Shown here: positions 16,305-25,845 of the stretch, piece by piece
Numbering within the stretch: position 1 is the stretch's first letter
How the letters are laid out: each line of letters opens with the position of its first letter
DNA from: Methyloligella solikamskensis
Lineage (GTDB): Bacteria > Pseudomonadota > Alphaproteobacteria > Rhizobiales > Methyloligellaceae
Assembly (NCBI RefSeq): GCF_042676065.1
Contig: NZ_JBHTJO010000002.1
Location: 1-64,000 of the forward strand
Direction of reading: 5' to 3'
DNA: 64,000 bases
Made by a program: the position numbers and the translations under genes
The notes under the pieces: generated by a model
The model's database searches: none
Told to the model about the DNA's origin: nothing
The model's input: the letters and a program-made list of their open reading frames with translations, nothing else

Positions 16305-17594
16305 GTGCGAATTTTAGTCACTGGGGCGAGTGGATTTATTGGGGCTGCAATTTGCGCGCGTATGATCGCCGAAGGTCATGCCGTCGTGGGCGCTGGAAGG
16401 CCTGGCGGGTCACCTCTGCCCCGCGGTCTCGCCTGCGAGGTGACTGTCGATATGGCGCGGGCCAAGTCGCCTGACGACTGGACTCCCCACCTGTGTAACA
16501 TCGAAGCGGTCGTCAACTGTGCCGGCCTGTTACAAGCCGGATCCGCGGGCACCCCCTCCGATCTCCACATCGCAGGGGTCGATGCGCTCTTCGCGGCCTG
16601 CGAGGCCGAAGGGATCCGGCGCATCGTGCATATCTCCGCCCTCGGGGTCGCAGAGGACTCGCCGACGGAGTTCGCTAAGAGCAAACACCAGGGCGACGAG
16701 GTCCTGATGACGCGCGACCTCGACTGGGTCGTCCTGCGCCCCTCGGTCGTGCTCGGCCGCTCTGCCTACGGAGGCAGTGCCCTAATCCGCGGCCTGGCCG
16801 CGCTTCCCATCCTGCCTCTCATCACGAGGAGCGGACCGCTGCAGGTCGTCGCCCTCGACGATGTGGTCGAGTCGGTCGTGTTCTTCCTGAAGCCGGATGC
16901 GCCAAGCCGCCTGGTCCTGGAGCTCGCAGGTCCGGAGCGGCTCAGCTTCGAAGAGGTCGTGGCCGCCTATCGCCGATGGTTCTGCTGGCCGCCCGCCCAA
17001 ACGGTACGGTTGCCGGATGCCATCGGCTCCCTGCTATTCAGCCTGGGCGATTTCGCTGGCGCTCTCGGCTGGCGCCCGCCCGTGCGCAGCACGGCCCGCA
17101 AGGAGATCCTGCGCGGCTCCACCGGCGATCCCGGACCGTGGATGGAAGCGACCGGCATCAAACCGCAATCTCTGAAGCAAATGCTGGAAACCACGCCGCC
17201 CTCCGTGCAGGAGCGCTGGTTCGCAAAGCTGTTCTTCCTGAAGCCGCTGACCCTCATCGTCTTCGCCGCCTTCTGGCTCGTCAGCGGCCTGATCGCCTTG
17301 GGGCCGGGCTATGCCGAAGGGGTCGAGATCATGGAGTCGGCCGGAACGGGGGCATTGGCCAAGCCCATCGTCATCGGCGGCGCGCTGGCCGACATCGTCT
17401 TGGGGCTCGCCATGCTCTACCGGCCGACCGCCCGGCCGGCGCTCATAGCCGCTTTCATCCTCTGCATTCTTTATCTTGTCGTCGGCACGGTCCTTGCCCC
17501 GCAAATGTGGTCGACGCCGCTCGGCATCTTCACCAAGGTCGTGCCCATCATGGCCCTAAACCTGGTCGTGCTCGCGCTTCTGGAGGATCGCTGA
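16305..17594 (+). CDS. NAD(P)-binding epimerase-like protein with C-terminal DoxX-like membrane domain
   Basis: 429 residues. The N-terminal part is an atypical extended SDR: GASGFIG at 7-13, and the VVLRPSVVLGR block after DLDWV recalls the complex I subunit NDUFA9/YwnB group. After about residue 300 there are four hydrophobic segments (LTLIVFAAFWLVSGLIAL and following) resembling DoxX-like proteins. The start is a GTG after GGGGG. The last base overlaps the next ATG, coupling it to a DUF2269 protein. Possibly a membrane-bound oxidoreductase. Confidence 0.85.
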   Translation: MRILVTGASGFIGAAICARMIAEGHAVVGAGRPGGSPLPRGLACEVTVDMARAKSPDDWTPHLCNIEAVVNCAGLLQAGSAGTPSDLHIAGVDALFAACEAEGIRRIVHISALGVAEDSPTEFAKSKHQGDEVLMTRDLDWVVLRPSVVLGRSAYGGSALIRGLAALPILPLITRSGPLQVVALDDVVESVVFFLKPDAPSRLVLELAGPERLSFEEVVAAYRRWFCWPPAQTVRLPDAIGSLLFSLGDFAGALGWRPPVRSTARKEILRGSTGDPGPWMEATGIKPQSLKQMLETTPPSVQERWFAKLFFLKPLTLIVFAAFWLVSGLIALGPGYAEGVEIMESAGTGALAKPIVIGGALADIVLGLAMLYRPTARPALIAAFILCILYLVVGTVLAPQMWSTPLGIFTKVVPIMALNLVVLALLEDR

Positions 17595-18073
17595 TGGCCC
17601 ATATGCTTCTCGAATATCTGCACATCATCGGCGCGGCTATTCTGCTCGGCACAGGCATCGGCATCGCGTTCTTCATGCTGCTCGCCCACCGCACGGGAGA
17701 TCCGGCGACAATCGCCGCGGTCGCGCGCATGGTGGTGATCGCCGACTATGTCTTCACCACCACCGCAGTGATCGCCCAGCCCATCACCGGTATCGCCTTG
17801 GCGCTCAGCGCAGGCTACTCTCTGCATCAGGGCTGGATCGTCCTTGCGATCCTGCTCTACCTGGTCACCGGCGCGTTCTGGCTGCCCGTGGTCTGGATGC
17901 AGTTGAAGATGCGCGATCTGGCGGAGCAGGCGGTGGAGCAGGGAACGCCGCTGCCGGAGCGTTATCACCGGCTGTTCCGCACCTGGTTCGCTTTTGAATT
18001 TCCGGCCTTCGCCGCCGTTCTTGCGATCTACTGGCTGATGATCGCCAAGCCCCAGCTTCCGTTGGTGGGCTGA
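17594..18073 (+). CDS. DUF2269-family membrane protein
   Basis: 159 residues with four hydrophobic helices. The opening LEYLHIIGAAILLGTGIGIAFF with conserved His, and MVVIADYVFTTTAVIAQPITG, match DUF2269 inner-membrane proteins of unknown function. It is coupled by a TGATG overlap to the SDR/DoxX-like fusion, so the two probably form a membrane complex. The conserved His residues in helices could bind haem, but this is not shown. Confidence 0.85.
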   Translation: MAHMLLEYLHIIGAAILLGTGIGIAFFMLLAHRTGDPATIAAVARMVVIADYVFTTTAVIAQPITGIALALSAGYSLHQGWIVLAILLYLVTGAFWLPVVWMQLKMRDLAEQAVEQGTPLPERYHRLFRTWFAFEFPAFAAVLAIYWLMIAKPQLPLVG

Positions 18074-18083
18074 CGCACGCCGC

Positions 18084-19331
18084 TCAGCTCTGATCGGCCG
18101 GCACGTAGTCCTCCGGAATCTCCGGATCGAGGGTGGCCGACATCGGCGTCGTGGTGGCGTAGGTCATGAACGCGCCCTGGGCGTCGTCCGGAATGGCCTG
18201 GCCGGTCTGCGCACGCCAGAAGCCGTAAAGCGCGGCCAGGCCTGAGCAAATGCCGATGAAGAGGAACAACCCGCCGGCGCCCATGATGCCCATCATCGCC
18301 GCGGCAATCATCGGGCCGAGCGCCGAACCGGCCGAATAGACCAGCACCAGACCGCCGGAGACGCCGACGCGCTCTTCCAGGGGCACCTGATCGTTCACAT
18401 GGGAGGCGCAGAGCGGATAGAGCGCGAAGCTCGTTCCGCCGAAAAGCATGCCGAGCAGCAGCAGAGCCACGTCGGGCACGTCCACGAAGGTGATGGCGAG
18501 CGACACGAAGAATACGGCCGTGAAGCAGCCGATGATCACCATGCGCCGGTCGTACCGGTCGGACAGCCAGCCCAGCGGCCATTGCAGCACGACGCCGCCA
18601 AGGATCACCTGGCTCATGAAGAAGGCTGTCGCGGTCAGGGTTAGTCCTAGCCGCGAGGCATAGACCGCGCCCAGGCCGAAGAACGCGCCGAGCATCATGC
18701 CGGCAAGCGTCGCGCCCACCAGACCCAGCGGCGAGATGGCGTAGAGCCGGCGGATCGTGGAGCGCGGCTGATAGGTGATGTCGGGCTGCGGAATATGGGT
18801 CAGAGCCACAGGCAACACGGCAAGCGACAGGATCACGGCCGCCGCCATGAAGGGCAGGGAGGGAAGCTCGTCCCCCAGATTGAGCAGGAACTGACCGAAG
18901 CCCTGGCCCGAATAGAGCGCGATCGTATAGCCGGCCAGGATCGCCCCGCGGGTGGTCATGGTGGCCTTTTCGTGCAGCCAGCTCTCCAGGCAGATATAGA
19001 CGCCGGCCAAGCAGAACCCGTCGACGAAGCGAAGGAACGACCAGAGCGGCACATCCTGATGGAAGGCGTAGGCCAGGGTGCTCGCCGAGAAGATCGAGAC
19101 GAAGCTCGCAAAGGCCCGGATATGCCCGACCCGCTGGATGACGTGGGACGCGCGCAGGGAGCCGATCGTCAGCCCGGCGAAGAAGCACGTGGCGACCAAA
19201 CCGATGAGAAAGGAGGAGACGCCCTCCCGCTCGAGCCGGACACTGAGCAAGGTGGAGAGAAAACCGGTGCCCGCCATCATCATGAAGATGGCCAGCAGCA
19301 ACGTGCGCACCGGCATAACCGCAGTAAGCAT
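18084..19331 (-). CDS. MFS transporter (YcaD-like)
   Basis: 415 residues, twelve predicted helices. The RVGHIRAFA and DRYDRRMVIIG loops between helices 2-3 and 8-9 are the MFS signatures. It resembles YcaD-like carriers of unknown substrate. Its ATG overlaps the TAA of the upstream ProP-like gene by one base (TAATG), so the two are co-translated. It is the last gene of the minus-strand ectoine/osmolyte block, which suggests export or uptake of a related solute. Confidence 0.88.
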   Translation of the reverse strand: MLTAVMPVRTLLLAIFMMMAGTGFLSTLLSVRLEREGVSSFLIGLVATCFFAGLTIGSLRASHVIQRVGHIRAFASFVSIFSASTLAYAFHQDVPLWSFLRFVDGFCLAGVYICLESWLHEKATMTTRGAILAGYTIALYSGQGFGQFLLNLGDELPSLPFMAAAVILSLAVLPVALTHIPQPDITYQPRSTIRRLYAISPLGLVGATLAGMMLGAFFGLGAVYASRLGLTLTATAFFMSQVILGGVVLQWPLGWLSDRYDRRMVIIGCFTAVFFVSLAITFVDVPDVALLLLGMLFGGTSFALYPLCASHVNDQVPLEERVGVSGGLVLVYSAGSALGPMIAAAMMGIMGAGGLFLFIGICSGLAALYGFWRAQTGQAIPDDAQGAFMTYATTTPMSATLDPEIPEDYVPADQS

Positions 19332-20746
19332 TAGGGAGTAGCGCCGGCGCCTTCCGCCATTTCTTCCTCGTCCATCTCAAGCACTTCGCGCTTCGATGCC
19401 TCGGTGCCGGGAATTTCCGTGCCGCGCAACGATTCGCCGGCCGTCTCCACAACAAAGAGCAGGGAGATGGCGCCGATCACGCAGGCCGCCATCATCAGAT
19501 AGGCGGGCACCAGGAAATTACCGGTCTCGTCGATGAGCCATTCGTTGAAAGCCGGAGCCGTGCCACCGAACAGCGACGTGGAGACGTTGTAGGCGATGGC
19601 GAATCCGGCGAAGCGCACCTGAGTAGGAAACATCGCCGGAAATGTGGCCGAGATGGTGGAGAGCTGCGGCACATAAAGCAGGCCGAGCACCGCAAAGCCC
19701 ACGATTGCGCCGGTTAGCGAGGTCGCCATGAGCTGGTAGAGCGGGATAACCGCGACGAAGAGTCCGATCAGCGAGAACCACCAGAGCGGCTTGCGGCCTA
19801 TTCTGTCGGACAGATGTCCGAAGAAGGGAAGGAAGATCATCATGAACAGCATGCCGAGGATCGGCACCACCAGGGCCTCGTCCGTGGAAAGCCCGAGCTC
19901 GGTGCCGAGATAGGTCGGCATGTAGCTGAGCAGCGTGTAGTTCACCACGTTCAGCGCGATGACCATGCCGCCCATGGTGAGCAGGATGGGCCAGTATTCC
20001 GAGATCAGATCGCCCAGCTCGCCGACGACCGTCTTCTCCTGCTCGCCATGCTCCTCGATTTCCTCGAAGACCGGCGTGTCCTCCATCTTCGACCGGAGAT
20101 AGACGCCGACGAAGCCGAGCGGTGCGGCCACCAGGAAGGGCAGCCGCCAGCCCCAATCGTGCATGGTCTCCGTGCCGAGCAGCAGCGAGAAGCCGAGCAT
20201 CATCAAAGCGCCGGCGGAGAAACCGCCAAGCGTGCCGAATTCCAGGAAGCTGCCACAGAGCCCACGCTTATCGTCGGGCGCGTATTCGGCCATGAAGGTC
20301 GCCGCGCCGCCATACTCGCCGCCGGTCGAGAAACCCTGCAGCATGCGCAGCACGATCAGCATGATCGGCGCCCAAATGCCGATTGTCTCGTAGGACGGAA
20401 CCAGCCCGATCAGGAACGTGCACCCGGACATCATCAGGATCGTCAGCGCAAGGATCTGCTTCCGGCCCAAAGTGTCGCCGAGCGGCCCCCAGAAGAAGCC
20501 GCCGAACGGCCGGACCAGGAAGGAGATCGCGAAGGTCGCCAGCGCGAACAGCGTGGCTTCCTTGGTATCGCCGGGAAAGATCGCCGTGGAGATATAGGTC
20601 ACGCCATAGGCGTAGATCCCGTAGTCGAACCACTCGGTCGCATTGCCGATGGACGAGGCAGCGATGGCCCGCCGCAGCACGCCAGGCGGTGCGGCTTCGT
20701 CCGTTCCGGGATGTGGATGATGCGGATGCTGTTCGCCCTGGCTCAT
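19331..20746 (-). CDS. MFS metabolite:H+ symporter, ProP-like
   Basis: 471 residues, twelve helices. Features of the MHS family: GNATEWFDYGIYAYGVTYIS at the start of helix 1, GDTLGRKQILALT in loop 2-3, and QGFSTGGEYGGAATFMAEYAP in helices 4-5. ProP moves proline, glycine betaine and ectoine with protons. Placed 118 bases downstream of a sodium/solute symporter in the ectoine block and coupled to a second MFS gene, so a compatible-solute substrate is likely. The C-terminal tail is acidic. Confidence 0.88.
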   Translation of the reverse strand: MSQGEQHPHHPHPGTDEAAPPGVLRRAIAASSIGNATEWFDYGIYAYGVTYISTAIFPGDTKEATLFALATFAISFLVRPFGGFFWGPLGDTLGRKQILALTILMMSGCTFLIGLVPSYETIGIWAPIMLIVLRMLQGFSTGGEYGGAATFMAEYAPDDKRGLCGSFLEFGTLGGFSAGALMMLGFSLLLGTETMHDWGWRLPFLVAAPLGFVGVYLRSKMEDTPVFEEIEEHGEQEKTVVGELGDLISEYWPILLTMGGMVIALNVVNYTLLSYMPTYLGTELGLSTDEALVVPILGMLFMMIFLPFFGHLSDRIGRKPLWWFSLIGLFVAVIPLYQLMATSLTGAIVGFAVLGLLYVPQLSTISATFPAMFPTQVRFAGFAIAYNVSTSLFGGTAPAFNEWLIDETGNFLVPAYLMMAACVIGAISLLFVVETAGESLRGTEIPGTEASKREVLEMDEEEMAEGAGATP

Positions 20747-20864
20747 ATGCGTCCCCCTTAGGTTTCACCTTGGGTTTCCCCTCGGCTTTGCCGGCCGCGC
20801 GCACGTGTCGCCAGCGAATTTGAATCGCGCCCAGCATGGGCACATCGCCATGCCAGTGCAAATC

Positions 20865-22301
20865 TCAGCCCTCGGCGAGGGCCTCTTCGGCGTCGTCTCT
20901 GCGCCGCTTCGTCATCGGGCTGGATATGAAAAGTCCGATCAGCACGCCGATCACCAGCCCTGGCAGTCCTTCGAAGATCATCTCGTGCAGGCCCACATGG
21001 CGCCAATAGAGGGCCACGGCCACGCCGGCGAACATCATCAGGATGGCGCCCCATTCGGAGACCCTGCGCCCCAGGGCGTAGACGATAAGGAGCGGGCCGA
21101 ACGCCACGCCAAGCGTCGACCAGGACAGCACGACGAGATCGAAGACGCTCTGATTGCCGCCCAGCGCGATTACCAGGGCCAGGGAAGTCACCAGCGCCGT
21201 TGCGCCCTTCAGGATCCAGGGGTGCTCTAGCCGTCCGGGCACGATGTCATGGGTCAAGGAGGCGGAGCAGCTCAGCACAAGAGAGTCGGCGGTCGAGATG
21301 GTCGCCGCAAAAATACCGGCAAGCACCACGCCCACCAGCACCGGCGGCAGCACCTTGTCCGCCATAGTCGGCAGGGCGAGCTCGGGGTCGAGATTTGCCA
21401 GATCGGGCAGGTAGAGGCGGGCCAGCATGCCGACGCCCGTGGCCAGCGCGTAGAACACTGTGAAGAAGGTGTAGTACCAGACCCGGGCCCGGACCATGCT
21501 GTCGGCGCTGTCCAGCGCCATGAAGCGGACCATGATATGGGGCTGGCCGATGACGCTTAAACCGGCGAAGAGCCAGCCGACGGCGAACATCAGGATGCCG
21601 GCGATGCCGGGCACCAACATGTCGGGGGGCGTGAGGTCGAAGAAGCCGGGGATCTCGCGCCAGGCCTCAAAGGTCGCGCTCCATCCGCCAAGCGCCTGAA
21701 TTCCGGCGATGAAGAGCACCGTCATGGCCACGAGCATGACGAGGCTCTGGGCGACATCGGTCCAGATCGAGGCGCGGATTCCGCCGGCGATGCTGTAGGA
21801 GAGCACCATGGCTGCGACCATCCAGGCGCCGGTCTCAGGCTCCCAGCCGAGCGTGCCCTGCAAAGCCTTGCCGCCCGCCGCGATCTGGGCGGCGGCGTAG
21901 GAGCCGAGAAACACGATGGTCATGAAGGCCGCGAGACGGCGCCAGATCGGCATATCGCCGCCGCTCCAGCGGGCCATCACCGCGCTGAAGGAGGCTTCCC
22001 GCGTCCGCTCCGTGGCGTGGCGCAGCCGGCCGTGAACATAGAGAGAAGCGAGAAAGTCGCCGAGGATCCAGCCCACCATGAGCCAGACGGCCGCCAGCCC
22101 GACCGCATAGGTGTAGCCGATCACGCCGATGAACATGTAGCCGCTGTTGTTGGTGGCAACAGCCGACAGTGCGACAACCGAGGGCGGGACCTGGCTACTG
22201 GCGAGGTAATAGTCCTCGCGAGACTTCCGGGCGTGTCTCGCCGAGGAAAGGCCCACGGCGAGGAAAAGCAGCAGAAAGAAAATGAAGCTGGCGAGGACCA
22301 T
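20865..22301 (-). CDS. Sodium/solute symporter, PutP-like
   Basis: 478 residues, about thirteen helices, solute:sodium symporter family. SVIGQPHIMVRFMA recalls PutP, the sodium/proline symporter, and ISTADSLVLSCSASLTHDI is the sodium-site helix. Its ATG overlaps the aspartokinase TAA by one base, so it is translated with the ectoine genes. It likely imports a compatible solute such as proline, betaine or ectoine; the substrate is inferred from place and family. Confidence 0.9.
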   Translation of the reverse strand: MVLASFIFFLLLFLAVGLSSARHARKSREDYYLASSQVPPSVVALSAVATNNSGYMFIGVIGYTYAVGLAAVWLMVGWILGDFLASLYVHGRLRHATERTREASFSAVMARWSGGDMPIWRRLAAFMTIVFLGSYAAAQIAAGGKALQGTLGWEPETGAWMVAAMVLSYSIAGGIRASIWTDVAQSLVMLVAMTVLFIAGIQALGGWSATFEAWREIPGFFDLTPPDMLVPGIAGILMFAVGWLFAGLSVIGQPHIMVRFMALDSADSMVRARVWYYTFFTVFYALATGVGMLARLYLPDLANLDPELALPTMADKVLPPVLVGVVLAGIFAATISTADSLVLSCSASLTHDIVPGRLEHPWILKGATALVTSLALVIALGGNQSVFDLVVLSWSTLGVAFGPLLIVYALGRRVSEWGAILMMFAGVAVALYWRHVGLHEMIFEGLPGLVIGVLIGLFISSPMTKRRRDDAEEALAEG

Positions 22302-23740
22302 TACGCCGCTTCGCGTTTCCCCCCGATATCCCCTTCTTCGATCAGAGCGCTATGCAAGGTGCGCACGGCGGTCTCGTAATCGGCCGGATCGAGGATGAAC
22401 TGAACGTCCACGTTGCGGATCTGATACTGCAGCGCCATCACGTCGACATCCGCCTTGAGCAGCACCTCCAGCGCCCGCGGGACGAGGCCGGGGCCACCGA
22501 GATCACTGCCGATCACCGCAACCATGCAGACCGGCTGGGACGAGATCGCCGCGGCCGGGAACTTCTCGTCCAGATCGGCGACCACGCGGTCAACCGTGGC
22601 GCTGTCGCTGGAGAGATAGTGGGTGATGGTGTTGGCGTTGGAGCACTTGCTAACGATCCAGGCCTTGTGACGGGTCAGCGCATCAAGGATGCCGGAGTCG
22701 TAGCCCTTCTCACCGACCATATCCTGCTCGAAGAACTGCAGCGCGAACATGGAGCGCACGCCGGCGATGATCTCCACCTTCGGCTTGTCCGAGACATAGT
22801 CGCCCTGGATCAGGGTGCCTTCGTCCTCGCGGTCGAACGTGTTCTGGACCCGCAGCGGAATATCCGCCTGGCGAAGCCCACGGCCTGCGCGGGGGTGGAT
22901 CGCCTCCATGCCGAGATTGGCGAGCTGGTCGGCAACGTCATAGTTGGTGCGGCCGATCTTGCGCGCCTTGTCCTCGCCGACAAGCTTCGGATCGGCGCTG
23001 GAAAGATGGAATTCCTTATGGATGATCGCCTCGCGGGCGTCCGTCAGAACGGCGATGCGCGAGAAGGTCATCTCTGAATAGCCGCGGGCATAGCGGCTCA
23101 CCATGCCGCCCTCGCAGCCGGCATAGCCGGTCACGATGGGAAGCTGGGTGGTCAAATCTATATTGTCCAGCTCCCGGCGGATCCGCTGATCGAGGCTCAT
23201 CACATCGCGATCGTGCCAGCCCGTCAGATCGACGAAGACCGCATTCACGTCGCGGTCTCGCAGCAGAAGCGCGGTGCAATAGGCGCTGTGCGCCTCGCCG
23301 ATGCCGGCCAGCATCTCCTGCATGGTTGAGAGCTGCTCGGTGAGACGGAAGCGTCCGTGGGAGCGCAGCCGGTCGAGATCGTCCAGGCAGGCCCGGGCGC
23401 CGTCGATCCGCTCGTTCACGAAGCGGTCCGCCTCGATCAGGCGCTCAGGCCGGGCGAACATCTCCGCGTTGCGGGCATGCATGGCGTTGCGCACATTCTC
23501 CAGCGCTTCCCGCCAGGGATGCTCCCGGTCGTTCTTTGCGAACGCCGAATGAACGCCGGCTTCGCCTGTCTTTTTGTTCTTCAGAAGAAGGTTTGTCATG
23601 CCGGCATACGCCGAAACGACGAAGATCCTGTTGTAGAGCTCCGGGCCCTTTCGACCAGCGATCAGCACATTGTCAAAGACCGTCTGGGTGGCGGAGATAG
23701 AGGTTCCGCCGATTTTCTCGACGCTATGCTGTCCTGTCAT
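22301..23740 (-). CDS. ask: Aspartate kinase, ectoine-cluster type
   Basis: 479 residues. It phosphorylates aspartate, feeding aspartate semialdehyde to ectoine synthesis. The N terminus has HSVEKIGGTSIS, the variant KxGGTS phosphate loop of the Ask_Ect group, and the C-terminal third holds two ACT-like domains. Ectoine-linked aspartokinases are typically insensitive to feedback by lysine/threonine, which is a family property, not seen here. It lies 327 bases after ectC on the same strand and is coupled to the symporter gene. Confidence 0.93.
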   Translation of the reverse strand: MTGQHSVEKIGGTSISATQTVFDNVLIAGRKGPELYNRIFVVSAYAGMTNLLLKNKKTGEAGVHSAFAKNDREHPWREALENVRNAMHARNAEMFARPERLIEADRFVNERIDGARACLDDLDRLRSHGRFRLTEQLSTMQEMLAGIGEAHSAYCTALLLRDRDVNAVFVDLTGWHDRDVMSLDQRIRRELDNIDLTTQLPIVTGYAGCEGGMVSRYARGYSEMTFSRIAVLTDAREAIIHKEFHLSSADPKLVGEDKARKIGRTNYDVADQLANLGMEAIHPRAGRGLRQADIPLRVQNTFDREDEGTLIQGDYVSDKPKVEIIAGVRSMFALQFFEQDMVGEKGYDSGILDALTRHKAWIVSKCSNANTITHYLSSDSATVDRVVADLDEKFPAAAISSQPVCMVAVIGSDLGGPGLVPRALEVLLKADVDVMALQYQIRNVDVQFILDPADYETAVRTLHSALIEEGDIGGKREAA

Positions 23741-24067
23741 GCAGCCTGCTCCGTAAGTCGTCCCGCGATGGGATAAATGGGATGAACCTCGCGCGCAGCC
23801 AGAAGACCCGGCCGGGCAGGGCTGGCGGCAAACGGTTCAGCGAGTTGGTTTGAGCCCGCATTATACACGAAGAACGCGTTCGCCGGAGGGTGCCGCGTCA
23901 TATTGCCAGCGGACCTATGCACTCTATGGCAGCCGAATATGACAGCGGTTCGAGGATCGGTCCTCCCTCTCACCGCAGCTTCCGCCGCCCAGCGGGATCG
24001 GTAACTGTCTCTCATGACAATCTTCCCTGTGTGCAGTGGATAGTGAAAGTCGAATGGCAATTCAGCC
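23741..24067. other. Gap between ectC and ask
   Basis: This 327-base stretch contains no recognisable gene or terminator. One frame on the minus strand (23737-24090) stays open across it and would overlap both neighbours, but its 117-residue product has no signal, no family pattern and no ribosome-binding site. The gap may hold a separate promoter for ask. Confidence 0.4.
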
Positions 24068-24472
24068 TTAAGAGACTGCGTCCTCCTCATCGAGATCGGC
24101 CGGATACGCGCCGTTCTCGTCGTGGACTTCTCTGCCGGAGACCGGCGGATTGAACACGCACGCGCAGATGATATCGGTCTCGGGGCGGAGTATGTGCTTG
24201 TCGTGATTGTTCAGCGCGTACATCGTGCCAGGCTCCAGCGTGTGGGTCTCACCCGTGCCGAGATCCTCGATCGTGCCGTGACCCTCGATCACGTACACGG
24301 TCTCCAGATGGTTCGTGTAATGCAGGTGCAGCTCCGCGCCCGCGTAGAGCGTCGTGATGTGGAAGGAGAAGCCCATGCCGTCCTTCTTCAACTGCATGCG
24401 GGCGCTCTCCCACCCGTCGCTCTTCACATTCGCGTCCGAGGCGCGGATGTCCGATAGCTTACGAACAAGCAT
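24068..24472 (-). CDS. ectC: L-ectoine synthase
   Basis: 134 residues, the usual length. A cupin that closes N-gamma-acetyl-diaminobutyrate into ectoine with loss of water. The conserved core ETVYVIEGHGTIEDL, LEPGTMYALNNHDKH and the opening MLVRKLSDIRASDANVKSD...W are diagnostic. Conserved Glu, Tyr and His for metal binding are visible. It is 11 bases after ectB. No ectD hydroxylase follows, so hydroxyectoine is not made from this locus. Confidence 0.97.
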   Translation of the reverse strand: MLVRKLSDIRASDANVKSDGWESARMQLKKDGMGFSFHITTLYAGAELHLHYTNHLETVYVIEGHGTIEDLGTGETHTLEPGTMYALNNHDKHILRPETDIICACVFNPPVSGREVHDENGAYPADLDEEDAVS

Positions 24473-24483
24473 GAATTTCCCTC

Positions 24484-25788
24484 TTACTCTGCTGCGACTT
24501 TAACCGGACCGCCGAGCACCTCGTCGACGCTCTCTTCGATGATGTCGAGACCGGTCTTCAGGTTCTCGTCGTCGATGACCAGGGCGACCAGGATCTTGAC
24601 CACTTCGCTGTCGGCGCCGCTGGTCTCGATGATCAGACCGCGTTCGAAGCACTTCTGGGTCACTGCACCGGCAAGCTCGCCGTTCTCCATGGCCACGCCG
24701 CGCATCATGCCGCGGCCGCGGGTCTCTAGCCCGTGCTTCTGGGCGATCGCCTCAAGCCGGTCCTTCATGATCTTGTCGCGGCGCTTCACGTCGTTGACCA
24801 GCTTATCGTTGGTCCAGAACTCCTTGAAGGCCGCCGTGGCGGTCACGAAGGCGTGGTTGTTGCCGCGGAACGTGCCGTTGTGTTCCGCCGGCGACCAGAT
24901 ATCGAGCTCAGGCTTGATCAGCGCCACCGCGAACGGCAGGCCGTAGCCGGAAAGCGATTTCGCCTGGGTGATGATGTCCGGATTGATGCCTGACTCCTCG
25001 AAGCTGAAATAGCTGCCCATACGGCCACAGCCAGCCTGGATATCGTCGACGATCAGCAGTGCGCCGTGCTTCTTGGCAATGTCGGCGATCTTGCGCAGCC
25101 ACTCGTCGGAACAGGCGTTCAGCCCGCCTTCGCCCTGCACCGTCTCAAGGATGATGGCGGCCGGTTTGTCGAGGCCGCTGGACGGATCGGAAAGCCGATG
25201 ATCGAGCTGCTCGGCCGTATCCACATCCGGACCGAAATACCCGTCATAGGGTTCGTGGGAGACATCGCCCAGGGAGACGCCAGCGCCGGCCCGCTTCTTC
25301 ACGTTACCGGTGGCGGCGAGCGCGCCGAGGGTCATACCGTGGAAGCCGTTGGTGAAGGCGATGATCTGGGAGCGCTCGGTCACCTTGCGCGCCAGCTTGA
25401 TCGCAGCTTCCACCGCGTTGGTGCCGGTCGGACCGGTGAACATCACGCGATGGTCCATATTGCGCGGCTTCAGGATGATCTCCTCGTAGGCCTCCAGGAA
25501 CTCGTTCTTGGCCTTGGTGTGAAGGTCCATGGCGTGGGCAACGCCGTCGCGCTCGATATACTCAAGCAGCGCCTTCTTCATCACCGGGTGGTTATGGCCG
25601 TAGTTGAGCGAGGAGCAGCCGGCCAGGAAGTCGAGATAGCGGCCGCCCTGCTCGTCATACATCCAGACGTCCTGGGCCTTGTCGAACTCGCGTGGAATGG
25701 CGCGCGAATAGCTGCGAACGATGGACTCGCGGCGCTCATAAATGTCGGTGTTGGGTTTATCGGGGCTGGGATTGGGTGTCTCGGTCAT
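24484..25788 (-). CDS. ectB: L-2,4-diaminobutyrate aminotransferase
   Basis: 434 residues. A class III PLP aminotransferase converting aspartate semialdehyde and glutamate to diaminobutyrate. Opening IYERRESIVRSYSRAIPREFDKAQ and FLAGCSSLNYGHNHP are EctB signatures. The PLP Lys is K277 in AKSLSGYGLP, and IVDDIQAGCGRMG holds the cofactor Asp. It is the second gene of ectABC, 57 bases after ectA. Confidence 0.97.
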   Translation of the reverse strand: MTETPNPSPDKPNTDIYERRESIVRSYSRAIPREFDKAQDVWMYDEQGGRYLDFLAGCSSLNYGHNHPVMKKALLEYIERDGVAHAMDLHTKAKNEFLEAYEEIILKPRNMDHRVMFTGPTGTNAVEAAIKLARKVTERSQIIAFTNGFHGMTLGALAATGNVKKRAGAGVSLGDVSHEPYDGYFGPDVDTAEQLDHRLSDPSSGLDKPAAIILETVQGEGGLNACSDEWLRKIADIAKKHGALLIVDDIQAGCGRMGSYFSFEESGINPDIITQAKSLSGYGLPFAVALIKPELDIWSPAEHNGTFRGNNHAFVTATAAFKEFWTNDKLVNDVKRRDKIMKDRLEAIAQKHGLETRGRGMMRGVAMENGELAGAVTQKCFERGLIIETSGADSEVVKILVALVIDDENLKTGLDIIEESVDEVLGGPVKVAAE

Positions 25789-25845
25789 CGTGATCTTCCT
25801 TTGCCTCGTCTCTCAATGTGTTCAGCGCTCTAATCGTTTAGCGCT

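Noticed and set aside
23737..24090. 117-residue open frame on the minus strand bridging ectC and ask
   Set aside because: It overlaps ectC by 23 bases and starts inside it with no ribosome-binding site; the product is Arg- and Pro-rich without family pattern, signal or membrane segment. Only its ATGA overlap with ask speaks for it.
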